A stretch of DNA of 36,079 bases from Gemmatimonadota bacterium (GTDB taxonomy: Bacteria > Latescibacterota > UBA2968 > UBA8231): contig JAPPEF010000313.1 in NCBI GenBank assembly GCA_028875335.1, forward strand, positions 1 through 36,079, written 5' to 3'. A program made the translations under genes and the position numbers. The notes under the pieces were generated by a model. The model saw nothing but the letters and a program-made list of their open reading frames with translations, was not told the DNA's origin and made no database searches. The first letter of the stretch is position 1; every line of letters starts with the position of its first letter. This document shows positions 24,161-32,160 of this stretch, one piece after another.

Positions 24161-24778
24161 CTAGTCTCGGAGCGTCCGGGCAAGGCGGAAGCCGAGGTTG
24201 TTGTTGTGGAAATACGTGGCGTACCAGAAGCGGTTGGCCGAGCGGACGTAATTCGGCTTGCCGTACCAGGAGCCGCTGCGTATGACGCGCCGCACGCAAT
24301 TTCCTTCCTCCCAAGCCCGCCCGTCGCTCGGTGCGCCATCATAACTGACGTAGTAGCAGTCCTGCACCCACTCCCGGACGTTCCCCGACATGTCGAACAA
24401 GCCCAGCTCATTCGCTTGCTTTTGCCCCACTGGATGCGTCCTATTGTCGGTGTTTTCGTAGTACAAAGCGACCGCAGCCCAGTCGTTGCTCCCCGCATAC
24501 TGGAACCCTTTGCTTTGCTGCCCGCCCCGCGCCGCATATTCCCACTCCGCTTCGCTCGGCAGCCGATACTGCTCGCCTCCCGCATTCAGTTTGGCCAGAA
24601 ACAGTTGGATGTCATCCCAACTGACTGTTTCAACCGGACACTGGGGGCAATCCGCAAAAGCACTTGGGTTCTCGCCCATGACCGCTTCCCACAGTTCCTG
24701 AGTCACCTCGTACTTGCCAATCTCGAAGCTGTTGATTTGTACGCGGCGCGTCGGATAGAAAAAGGACGAGTAGGGAAG
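24161..24778 (-). pseudogene. SUMF1 (FGE-sulfatase) domain gene, 5' truncated
   Basis: The frame is open from just after a TAA (24781-24779). It starts with LPYSSFFYPTRRVQINSFEI, then GKYEVTQELWEAVMGENPS, YRLPSEAEWEYAARGG, LGLFDMSGNVREWVQDCYY and RVIRSGSWYG...NNLGFRLAR. All core SUMF1 motifs are present. What is missing is the upstream fMGS-type start of the domain and any start codon; only a GTG inside YEVTQ (24706) is available and would cut into the domain. It lies about 20 bp downstream of the transporter gene stop, and the break is there. It is probably a remnant, or its start was lost by rearrangement. Confidence 0.7.
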
Positions 24779-24800
24779 TTAGGGCTGTCTTCAATTGGTC

Positions 24801-26402
24801 TTACCTCTTGTTGTAAGGTTGTTCTTGCTCCTCCGCTCCTGATTCGGATTGGAGCCGTCCGGCGAGAAAGTGGCGATACAGATTGAGGGTAAGTCGCTCT
24901 TCGTGCTGCTCCAGCCAGCCTAGGGCGGTCGGGGGCAGCACCATCGCTTGGCAGGGGTCGTCTGCAATCACGGAGGTCGCCCTTTGCTCCGCCGCACCCG
25001 CCGGCCATATCGCCTCACCCGGGCCGCGCTGAAACAGGCGAGTACCCGCGGAATCGTACCCGGAAGCCCGGCCAGACAGCAGCAGTTGCAGACCTTCTTG
25101 CGGCACATCCGGTCCTACGAGGGCCTCGTCGGCAGCGTACTGGCGCGGACTCAGCCAAGGTCGGAGTTTCTCCAGCAGGTTTTCGAAATCAATTTGCCGC
25201 TCTAGGTAGCGCTCGAGATCATCGACGGTGTGCTCTAGCAGAGAGGAGAGCCGCTCGTCCGCCATGTCCCTCCACTCCGCAATGACGATGTCTTCGCAGC
25301 GCTCAAGGGCGCGGTCCGCATCTGGCTCTACCAGCAGCTCGGCATATACGGCAGGCGGAAGATTGTGCTCAAGTCCGGTCTGCAATTCCTTGGACAGCTT
25401 GCTGCGCAGGGACGCCGGTACGACAAGGGTCGCCACTGTGCCGCCGCCTAGACCGGAAACCACACTCGCGACGCCCGTCACCCGGAACTCCCGGTCCCAG
25501 TCCAACTCTTGGTTCACAGCCAATTCAAGGCCGGCGAAATTCATGACCACGCTGATGAAAGCGACTAGCATCAGCGCCAGCATGTGGGGGAGTTGCTCGG
25601 CCATTGAGGCCCATTGCACCTGGGCCAGATCGGCAGGGAACAAGGCTGGCCACAGGTTCCTATCGGCCGTGCTGGAGAGCAGCAGGCCCTCCGCCCGCGC
25701 CGCGTCACCCGAAATGCCGAAGGTAGCGAGCGCGAAATGATACGCAGCGCCGGCGAGCGCGACGCTCACTGGCAGGATCAGCGGGTTATTCCAGCGCTTC
25801 ATCGCGAGATACAGGGCAGTCCCATACGCCGCGCCCGGGCTCCACTTCCACAGCACGGAGGGTTCGAAGAGTGAGGGAATCGCCCGCCAATCCGGTTTGG
25901 CTCCCATCAGCGACAGGGCTGCTAGGCACACGGCTCCTCCGATTCCGGCTACGAATCCACCCGCCACCGGATAGGGGATAAAGCGCACTAGATTGGCGAG
26001 TCGGAAGTACCCGATCATGAGACAGCACGCGCCAGTGGCGACGGCACTGATGATGAGCGCGACCGCCGTGGTGACAAACAGCGCGTCGCCCTCGGCGTTC
26101 ATTGTGAACCCGATCGTGGCCATGACGATCACCAGCGCGGGAGACAGCCCTGCAATCGCGCCGAGGTAGCCGCCCGCGAAGGCGATGATCAGGCAAGTCG
26201 CGAAGTTCCCGAACAGCACTAGGCCGACGCCCTGGGAGGAATAGGAAGCCAACGGTCCCGAGAATATGAAGCTCGCGAAGGCAACCTGAGCGACGAGCAG
26301 ACCTAGGCCCGAGGTGAAGCCGGCTGCCAGCGCCGGAACGGCCTTCGCAGACAGGAGGTCGGCGCGAAGCTCGGACGCAAGATTTTGGAGTAAGGATTTC
26401 AC
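24801..26402 (-). CDS. SulP-type transporter fused to a cNMP-binding-like domain, central part missing
   Basis: The protein has 533 residues with a GTG start and no clear ribosome site. Residues 1-335 follow the SulP core: GFTSGLGLLVAQVAFAS, IIAFAGGYLGAIAGLSPALV, RFIPYPVAGGFVAGIGG, and a late LELAVNQELDWDREFRVTG segment ending in GLGGG. The remaining SulP helices and most of a STAS domain are absent. The chain jumps to RALERCEDIVIAEW, a short linker and a cyclic-nucleotide-binding-like domain (about 415-520: PQEGLQLLLSGRASGYDSAG, RGPGEAIWPAG). Full-length relatives are about 740 residues. The in-frame junction near PASLRSKLSKEL suggests an internal deletion. Transport activity is doubtful. 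Confidence 0.75.
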   Translation of the reverse strand: MKSLLQNLASELRADLLSAKAVPALAAGFTSGLGLLVAQVAFASFIFSGPLASYSSQGVGLVLFGNFATCLIIAFAGGYLGAIAGLSPALVIVMATIGFTMNAEGDALFVTTAVALIISAVATGACCLMIGYFRLANLVRFIPYPVAGGFVAGIGGAVCLAALSLMGAKPDWRAIPSLFEPSVLWKWSPGAAYGTALYLAMKRWNNPLILPVSVALAGAAYHFALATFGISGDAARAEGLLLSSTADRNLWPALFPADLAQVQWASMAEQLPHMLALMLVAFISVVMNFAGLELAVNQELDWDREFRVTGVASVVSGLGGGTVATLVVPASLRSKLSKELQTGLEHNLPPAVYAELLVEPDADRALERCEDIVIAEWRDMADERLSSLLEHTVDDLERYLERQIDFENLLEKLRPWLSPRQYAADEALVGPDVPQEGLQLLLSGRASGYDSAGTRLFQRGPGEAIWPAGAAEQRATSVIADDPCQAMVLPPTALGWLEQHEERLTLNLYRHFLAGRLQSESGAEEQEQPYNKR

Positions 26403-26588
26403 TTTGCTAGGTTGGAGAAACTGATTTGATGCACCGCGATTACTTCTCGAACCCGAAAAACTGGCCTGTCGAGCTTTTGCCCTCTGTTATCCCGAGCAGT
26501 CCGTCCCAGAGTTGTTAATAAATTTGTAGCATAATCTGTGCCAAGGCGTCGGCAAACAGGAAAGTCCTTTATATATAAGGAGATATAT
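26403..26588. other. Intergenic leader region, AT-rich at its right end
   Basis: No gene is supported in these 186 bases. CATAAT at 26530-26535 could be a -10 box but has no matching -35 at normal distance. The right end is AT-rich and leads into the ribosome site of the short ORF. Confidence 0.4.
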
Positions 26589-26735
26589 ATGATCGAGACG
26601 TGGAAGTGGGGAAATTTCACGATGACGCACAATGCAACGGTCAAATGGCGCTGGAGGAGTGGAGTAAGAAGCCAATGCTTTGAAATTATGGGGGTTGTGG
26701 GATGGTTTATTAGAAAACCTGATGAGATGGGCTGA
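26589..26735 (+). CDS. Short ORF (48 residues) with strong ribosome site, unknown
   Basis: AAGGAG ends 6 nt before the ATG within an AT-rich ATATATAAGGAGATATATATG context, an excellent ribosome site. The 48-residue product begins MIETWKWGNFTMTHNATVKW and ends GWFIRKPDEMG. It is Trp-rich and matches no family I know. A perfect hairpin (26746-26762) follows 10 nt after the stop. The ribosome site is the only strong evidence that it is translated. Confidence 0.35.
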   Translation: MIETWKWGNFTMTHNATVKWRWRSGVRSQCFEIMGVVGWFIRKPDEMG

Positions 26736-26745
26736 TTTGCAACAT

Positions 26746-26762
26746 TGTCGCATCTTGCGACA
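26746..26762 (+). terminator. Hairpin after the short ORF, weak terminator candidate
   Basis: TGTCGCA-TCT-TGCGACA is a perfect 7-bp stem with a 3-nt loop. A T-rich stretch (ATTTTGTTTTG) begins about 9 nt after the stem, so it is not a classical terminator. It could also be an operator. Confidence 0.35.
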
Positions 26763-26834
26763 GTCAATCTATTTTGTTTTGCTTGCCGAGCTTTTTATTT
26801 TTTAATCCAAACACGTATGTAGGAGAATCTTCAA

Positions 26835-26996
26835 ATGAAGTATACTGCTATCTTGAAACAAGAAGGGGAATGGTGGATTGGCTGGGTTCAGAACGTTCCT
26901 GGTGTTAATTGCCAAGAACGTACCCGAGAGGAGTTGCTGGAAAGTATTGAGGAAGCACTCCATGAGGCACTTGAATTTGCCGCGATCTCGGCGTAG
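26835..26996 (+). CDS. HicB-like (UPF0150) protein, solo antitoxin-type domain
   Basis: The protein has 53 residues; TAGGAG lies 9 nt before the ATG. It starts MKYTAILKQEGEWWIGWVQN and continues VPGVNCQERTREELLESIEE with ALHEALEF, the HicB/UPF0150 beta-strand core and helix. It ends early (AAISA) compared with the usual 65-75 residues. HicB proteins normally neutralise HicA RNases, but no HicA-like ORF is adjacent. This resembles the many solo UPF0150 genes of environmental genomes. Confidence 0.85.
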   Translation: MKYTAILKQEGEWWIGWVQNVPGVNCQERTREELLESIEEALHEALEFAAISA

Positions 26997-27134
26997 AGCC
27001 TCCTAAGTAAATTTCAAAGTGAAGCACAACCAAGTTTTCTCCCGTCTTGCCCTAGCCCAACAGCTTAGCTATTCTTTTTTCCTCCCCGTGATCCCCGCTC
27101 GTTTTCGCCGCACACTGCTTCAGGAAATTGGACC

Positions 27135-30050
27135 TTGATCTGCGACGCTGAGAGCATCGTTGAACACATCCGCTTTCTCAAACGCCGCATCTTGGGCAAT
27201 GAGGTCGTCCATCACCAGACGTTGCCCGCACGTCCGGCGCGTCTAGTCCGCGACTTGGCTGGCCTGCCTCCGGCCATGGCCCGCATTCTCGAAATTGCCC
27301 GCATTCCCGCGCTTTATACGCACCAAGCCGAGGGTATCCAAAAAGTGCTGGAGGGTCAGCACTTGGCTATTGCCACGCCTACGGCCTCGGGCAAGACCTT
27401 GGTGTACAACGCGCCCGTACTATCCACGCTGCTCGACGACCCCGAAGCGCACGCGCTCTACATATTCCCGCTCAAGGCGCTGGAGCAGGATCAGTTCGAC
27501 GAGCTAAATGGCCTGATGCAGGGCTTGGGTGGCACGTTGAAAGCGGCCATTTACGACGGCGACACCACGAGCCATCGCCGCCGGCAAATCCGCACCAAGC
27601 CGCCGCAGGTGCTCTTCACCACGCCGGACATGCTGCACTCGGGCATCCTCGCCTTCCATGAGGCATGGGCCGGTTTTTTCGCTCGCCTGCGCTACGTGGT
27701 CATCGACGAGCTGCACGCGTATAGCGGCGTGTTTGGCACCCACGTGCTGCACCTTTTTCGCCGCTTGAACCGCATCTGTGCGCACTACGGGGCCGATCCG
27801 GTGTACATCACCAGCTCGGCGACGATGGGCAATCCCCGCGAGTTGGCGGGCGAGTTGCTCAACCGCTCCTTTTACGCGATTGAAGACCACGGTGCTCCGG
27901 CCGCGGCGCGCCATTTCGTGTTCGTCAATCCGAGCGAAAGCCCCAATACCCTCGCGGCCCATCTGCTGCGCGCCAGCGTGCTCAAGGACTACCGCACGAT
28001 TGTCTTCACCCGCGCCCGCATTACTACCGAACTCGTGTACCGCTGGGCGACCCAGAGCCGTCCGGACTTGCGGGAGCGGATTTCTTCGTATCGCGCGGGC
28101 TATTTGCCCACTGAGCGCCGCCAGATCGAGCAGGCACTCAACGGTGGCCAGCTCATGGGCGTGGTGGCCACGTCGGCCTTGGAACTGGGCATTGACATCG
28201 GCGGCTTGGATATCTGCGTATTGGTGGGCTATCCGGGTTCGATCATCAACACTTGGCAGCGCGCTGGCCGGGTGGGCCGCGCTGGCCGCGAGTCCCTCAT
28301 CCTCCTCATCGCCTCTCCCGACGCGCTCGATCAGTATTTCATGCGGCACCCAGGGGAGTTCTTCGCGCGCGATTTAGAGGATGCGGTGGTGGATCCGACG
28401 AATCAGTACATCCTCAAAAATCACCTCACGTGCGCGGCACGCGAATTGCCCCTCGTCGCTAGCGAGCCGGAGTACGCGCTGCCCAACTATCAGGAGGCGG
28501 TCGATGCGCTGACTGAGGAGGGGATGCTGCTGCAGAATGCCGAGGGCGACGCTTGGTTTGCTGCGCGCAAGCAGCCGCACCGCTTGGTCAATATGCGCAC
28601 CATCGGCGAGTCGTATAACATCGTCGATCGCGGCGACAACCAGATTGGCACGGTCAGCGGCGGGCAGGTGTACGGCGAGTGCTACAAAGGCGCGATTTAC
28701 TTGCATCGCGGCCGCCAGTACGAGATCGGCGACCGCAACCCCGAGCGGGGCCAGATCTACGCCGAGGAAGTGGATGTGGCGTACTTCACGCGCGCTCGTA
28801 CCGAAAAAGATACCGAGATCTTGGAGGAACTGCGCTCGCGGCCGTTGCAGGGCTTTATGGCGCGGCTGGGCCGGCTCAAGGTCAGCTCACAGGTGGTGGG
28901 TTACGAAAAGATCCGCGTCGGCGACCAAGTCGTGCTCAGCAAACACGAGTTGGAGTCGCCGGTGGAGCACTTTGAGACGATTGGCTTCTGGATTGAACTC
29001 GACGCCCACTTCAAGGCCGATCTCAGCCGCCACCAGCACCACTACATGGGTTCGATTCATGCGATTGAACACGCCATGAAGTCGCTGTTCCCGCTGCTGG
29101 CCTTGTGCGACCGCACGGACGTCGGGGGGATCTGCTATCCCCAGCACCCCCAGCTCGGCAAGGGAGCGATTTTCGTGTACGACTATCACCCCGGCGGCAT
29201 TGGCTTGGCGGAAAAGGGTTTTGCCCAACTCGACCGCCTCTTGGACATGACGCTTTCCATGGTCGAGACCTGCGATTGCCTGCTCGGCTGCCCGTCTTGC
29301 ATCCATTTCCCCACGTGCGGCGCGGGCAACGTCCCCCTCGACAAGGCCGGCGCGATCCACCTGCTCGGTGCGCTCACGGGCCGTCGGACTATCGAGCGCA
29401 GCGCGCTCACAGCCGAGAGCGCAGAGGACGCGCCGATTTTTGCCGAGTGGGAAGAGGAGGAAAAGGTAGAGGACGCGCCGCCCGAGCAAGGCCCGCATGT
29501 GGTCGTGTTCGACCTCGAAACTCAGCGCTCGGCTGCCGAGGTCGGCGGCTGGAATAAAGCCCACATGATGGGCATGTCGGTTGGGGTGGTGTGGGACAGC
29601 CGCGAGCAGGCCTGCACCAAGTATTTTGAGGAAGACATCGACAGGCTCTTAGAGCACTTGCAGGCGGCCGATTTGGTCGTCGGGTTCAACATCATCGGCT
29701 TTGATTATTCGGTCTTGCGCGGGTACAGCCCATTCGACTTCCGCACGCTCAACACGCTCGACATTCTGCGCGAGATCCACCAGCGGCTGCGCTACCGAGT
29801 GAGCCTCGACTCGCTGGGCAAGGCTACGCTCGACGCGGCCAAGAGCGCTGACGGGCTGGACGCACTGCGGTGGTTCAAAGAGGGGCGGCTGGACTTGATT
29901 GCCGAGTACTGCCAAAAGGACGTGGAACTCACCCGCGACCTGTTCTACTTCGGGCTGCGCGAAAACTACTTGCTCTTCGACCGCCGCAACGAGGGGCGCA
30001 TGCGCATCCCGCTCGACTGGAAGCTGGAAGAATTGGTCGCCCGCGAATGA
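27135..30050 (+). CDS. MrfA-like superfamily 2 helicase fused to MrfB-like 3'-5' exonuclease
   Basis: The protein has 971 residues from TTG 27135, with AGGAAA upstream; no in-frame ATG fits better. Helicase motifs: Q motif in YTHQAEGI, Walker A TPTASGKT (81-88), DELH (191-194), TSSAT (226-230) and GRVGRAGR. The C-terminal helicase module carries a DUF1998-type cysteine cluster CDCLLGCPSCIHFPTCG (about 711-730). From residue 788 a DnaQ-like exonuclease begins: FDLE (Asp793, Glu795), FNIIGFD (Asp857) and YCQKD (Asp929). In Bacillus subtilis MrfA (YprA) and MrfB (YprB) are separate proteins of a mitomycin-type DNA-damage repair pathway. Here both activities are on one chain. Confidence 0.93.
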   Translation: MICDAESIVEHIRFLKRRILGNEVVHHQTLPARPARLVRDLAGLPPAMARILEIARIPALYTHQAEGIQKVLEGQHLAIATPTASGKTLVYNAPVLSTLLDDPEAHALYIFPLKALEQDQFDELNGLMQGLGGTLKAAIYDGDTTSHRRRQIRTKPPQVLFTTPDMLHSGILAFHEAWAGFFARLRYVVIDELHAYSGVFGTHVLHLFRRLNRICAHYGADPVYITSSATMGNPRELAGELLNRSFYAIEDHGAPAAARHFVFVNPSESPNTLAAHLLRASVLKDYRTIVFTRARITTELVYRWATQSRPDLRERISSYRAGYLPTERRQIEQALNGGQLMGVVATSALELGIDIGGLDICVLVGYPGSIINTWQRAGRVGRAGRESLILLIASPDALDQYFMRHPGEFFARDLEDAVVDPTNQYILKNHLTCAARELPLVASEPEYALPNYQEAVDALTEEGMLLQNAEGDAWFAARKQPHRLVNMRTIGESYNIVDRGDNQIGTVSGGQVYGECYKGAIYLHRGRQYEIGDRNPERGQIYAEEVDVAYFTRARTEKDTEILEELRSRPLQGFMARLGRLKVSSQVVGYEKIRVGDQVVLSKHELESPVEHFETIGFWIELDAHFKADLSRHQHHYMGSIHAIEHAMKSLFPLLALCDRTDVGGICYPQHPQLGKGAIFVYDYHPGGIGLAEKGFAQLDRLLDMTLSMVETCDCLLGCPSCIHFPTCGAGNVPLDKAGAIHLLGALTGRRTIERSALTAESAEDAPIFAEWEEEEKVEDAPPEQGPHVVVFDLETQRSAAEVGGWNKAHMMGMSVGVVWDSREQACTKYFEEDIDRLLEHLQAADLVVGFNIIGFDYSVLRGYSPFDFRTLNTLDILREIHQRLRYRVSLDSLGKATLDAAKSADGLDALRWFKEGRLDLIAEYCQKDVELTRDLFYFGLRENYLLFDRRNEGRMRIPLDWKLEELVARE

Positions 30051-30071
30051 TTACCCAAGAACATTTCGCCC

Positions 30072-30608
30072 TTATCTACCCTCTATGACCCCACAGCCGA
30101 CGCGGGCACCGGCCGCGCCAGTGGGTTGTGAGAAATCATCTGGTAGTGCGTGAACGATGACTGCGAGCCCGATGATGCTGTTGGCACCATCCAATTCGAG
30201 GTGGGTGTCGAGGCGGTTGTACGTGGCTTGCCCAGAGGCGTCGGCGGTGATGTTGCCAAGGTCGCCGACGTGCCGTTCAGCGGCATCGGGTGCGCCGTGG
30301 GCTTTGTTTTCGGGATTGAAGTGACCGCCCGCTGATGTGCCATCGGCCGCGCTGCAATCGCCCTTTTCGTGGATGTGAAATCCGTGGTCGCCTTCCGTAA
30401 GCCCGGTCAGGTTGGCTATAACTCGCACCTCGCCGGCTTCCTGCGTGAACTCGACCGTCCCTTGGGCTTCGTTGCCCTCCGTGGGGTTGACGACGGTGCT
30501 GGCTTGAGTGTCCTCAGACGCGGTCGGCTCGTCTTCGGAGCATCCCAAGCAACTCGCCGCGAATGCGAGCGCCAAGCCGATGATGGGTTTGTCAATGAAT
30601 CGGATCAC
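30072..30608 (-). CDS. sodC: Cu/Zn superoxide dismutase, predicted lipoprotein
   Basis: I chose the GTG at 30608 because AGGAGG lies 6 nt before it; a TTG two codons upstream overlaps that site. The 178-residue protein starts MIRFIDKPIIGLALAFAASC with LGC as the lipobox end, so it should be lipidated and face the periplasm or outside. Metal ligands are in HGFHIHEKGDC, GGHFNPENKAHGAPDAAERH and the Asp of GDLGN; the late copper His is in VIVHALPDD. Disulfide cysteines are present (GDCSAA, RVGCGV). It detoxifies superoxide. It converges on the helicase-exonuclease gene with a 21-bp gap. Confidence 0.95.
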   Translation of the reverse strand: MIRFIDKPIIGLALAFAASCLGCSEDEPTASEDTQASTVVNPTEGNEAQGTVEFTQEAGEVRVIANLTGLTEGDHGFHIHEKGDCSAADGTSAGGHFNPENKAHGAPDAAERHVGDLGNITADASGQATYNRLDTHLELDGANSIIGLAVIVHALPDDFSQPTGAAGARVGCGVIEGR

Positions 30609-30719
30609 GATCAACCTCCTTTATGTGGATTGTTCAATATATAGCGAGCAAATTATACGGCACAATATATAGGCGCTTAATACGCGACAGCAGAGCGACG
30701 CGATGTCGGCCCGCCGCCA

Positions 30720-30797
30720 GCGAATGTCCTTGATTGGAAAGAGTTGGGTTATTTAGCTTACGAAGATGCCTGTCAGCTAAAAGAATCCATGAGCTAG
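30720..30797 (+). pseudogene. Possible N-terminal remnant of a lipoyl(octanoyl) transferase gene
   Basis: A start-less frame reads ANVLDWKELGYLAYEDACQL and KESMS before a TAG. The WKELGYLAYEDACQLK pattern resembles the W-x-x-LG-x-x-x-Y-x-x-A-x-x-x-Q beginning of LipB proteins. It is short and the match is from memory, so chance similarity is possible. Confidence 0.2.
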
Positions 30798-30835
30798 GTG
30801 TGGTCACGGACAGGTTCGTCTGGCACAAAAAGAGA

Positions 30836-30879
30836 AAAATATGAAAATCACGGATCTCAAATGCGCGGTCATCGGCAAC
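30836..30879 (+). repeat. 44-bp direct repeat, upstream copy of the enolase-superfamily gene 5' end
   Basis: These 44 bases are identical to 34051-34094, which hold the last leader bases and first 13 codons of the enolase-superfamily gene. The copies are in the same orientation and 3215 bp apart. They bracket the binding-protein/antiporter cassette. Confidence 0.97.
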
Positions 30880-30897
30880 TTGATAACCTCCTTGTGA
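30841..30897 (+). CDS. Chimeric 18-codon leader peptide coupled to the binding-protein gene
   Basis: The duplicated gene start opens a frame MKITDLKCAVIGNLITSL that ends at TGA 30895-30897. The A of this TGA is the A of the binding-protein ATG (TGATG), a classic termination-reinitiation overlap. The first 13 residues equal the start of the enolase-superfamily protein. It probably serves only to bring ribosomes to the next start, which lacks a Shine-Dalgarno of its own. Confidence 0.45.
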   Translation: MKITDLKCAVIGNLITSL

Positions 30898-32123
30898 TGA
30901 TTGCAGGGTTGCTGCTGGCGACCTTTGGCATGGCCTGTCTGGGCGGGCAGGATGCCCCCGAGCCAAATGACGGCGGAAAGGGAATGGATACGCCGCACCC
31001 GGCAACAGCGCAGGAAGAAGGCCACGAGGATCTAGGGTTTTCCGACGACCACGTCCTTTTTGGTCAATCCGCCGCGTTTACTGGGCCTGCCCGGGAATTG
31101 GGCAAGGCGATGCGCCTCGGAATTGAGGCGGCATTCCACGAGGCCAATCAGGTAGGGGGCGTCCATGGCCGCGAACTGAAGCTCAAGGCGTTGGATGACG
31201 GCTATGAAACCGACTTTGCCGCTTCCAACACGCAACGGTTGATTGAGAATGAAAAGGTATTCGCGCTGATCGGAGCGGTGGGCACACCCACGTCCCGCGC
31301 TGCATCACCGCTGGCCCAAGCTGCCGGGGTGCCCTTCCTCGCTCCGTTCACGGGGGCCGAGTTTTTGCGCGACCGGGAGTTGGACAATGTGCTCAACGTC
31401 CGGGCATCGTACTACCAGGAAACCGAGGAGATGGTGGCGCGGCTCACCGAGGATTTGGGGATCACCCGCGTTGCCGTCCTCTATCAGGATGATTCCTTCG
31501 GCTTGAACGGGCTGGAGGGCACGCGATTGGCACTGGAGCGCCGGGGCCTAGAGCCGGTAGCGGCCTCGCACTACCCACGCAATACCCGCGCTGTGAAGGG
31601 AGCCGCGCTCAAAATCAGCGCGGCCAATCCAGAAGCGGTGATCATGATTGGCTCCTACATGCCGGTGGTCAAGACCATAGAGTTGGTGCGGCGGGAGCTG
31701 GACCCGGTATTCATGACGGTATCCTTCGTGGGGAGTAACGCTTTGGCGAACGAGTTGGGGCCCGACGGGGCCGGCGTGTACGTTACGCAAGTAGTTCCTC
31801 CCCCCGATGACGAAAACATCCCCGTGGTGGCTCGATACCACAACGCCCTCTCCGAGTACGACCCCCAAGCGGAACCCGGGTTCGTTTCGTTGGAAGGTTA
31901 TCTGGCCGGACGCCTGGCCGTCGCCGGTCTCAAAGCCTGCGGCCCCGACTTGAGTCGAGAGTGCCTGCTCCACGCGGTGCGAGATGCCGGCACCATAGAA
32001 ATTGACGGCATGCAGCTCAAATACGGGCCGGACGATAATCAGGGATCCGACGCCGTGTTCTTGACCGTGATTGGTACGGACGGCAAGTACCACGGGGTCG
32101 AAAAACTAAAAGGCCTGTACTAA
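30897..32123 (+). CDS. ABC-type branched-chain amino-acid-like substrate-binding lipoprotein
   Basis: From the ATG at 30897 the protein has 408 residues. MIAGLLLATFGMAC is a short lipoprotein signal with Cys14 as lipid site. A Gly/Pro/Asp-rich linker leads to a two-lobe periplasmic binding domain of the Leu/Ile/Val type: FGQSAAFTGPARELGKAMRL, LKLKALDDGYETDFAASNTQ, LIGAVGTPTSRAASPLAQAA and RVAVLYQDDSFGLNG. No permease or ATPase genes are nearby. The next gene, 37 bp on, is a CPA2 antiporter, so the protein may serve as an extracytoplasmic sensor. It starts directly behind the duplicated enolase-gene start, so its original 5' end may have been replaced. Confidence 0.88.
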   Translation: MIAGLLLATFGMACLGGQDAPEPNDGGKGMDTPHPATAQEEGHEDLGFSDDHVLFGQSAAFTGPARELGKAMRLGIEAAFHEANQVGGVHGRELKLKALDDGYETDFAASNTQRLIENEKVFALIGAVGTPTSRAASPLAQAAGVPFLAPFTGAEFLRDRELDNVLNVRASYYQETEEMVARLTEDLGITRVAVLYQDDSFGLNGLEGTRLALERRGLEPVAASHYPRNTRAVKGAALKISAANPEAVIMIGSYMPVVKTIELVRRELDPVFMTVSFVGSNALANELGPDGAGVYVTQVVPPPDDENIPVVARYHNALSEYDPQAEPGFVSLEGYLAGRLAVAGLKACGPDLSRECLLHAVRDAGTIEIDGMQLKYGPDDNQGSDAVFLTVIGTDGKYHGVEKLKGLY

Positions 32124-32160
32124 AGACCCCCAAACGGCACCTACGGAGAACCTCAAGACC

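Noticed and set aside
24161..24778. SUMF1 gene as the formylglycine-generating enzyme for the sulfatase
   Set aside because: It lacks the N-terminal part and a start codon, and sits 18 kb away. The domain is also common in unrelated proteins.
26589..26735. Short ORF as a HicA toxin for the downstream HicB-like gene
   Set aside because: It lacks the HicA double-stranded-RNA-binding-like fold pattern and the conserved active-site His context.
27504..28349. Antisense frame of 281 codons in the helicase gene
   Set aside because: Shadow of the conserved helicase frame; no independent start signal or motifs.
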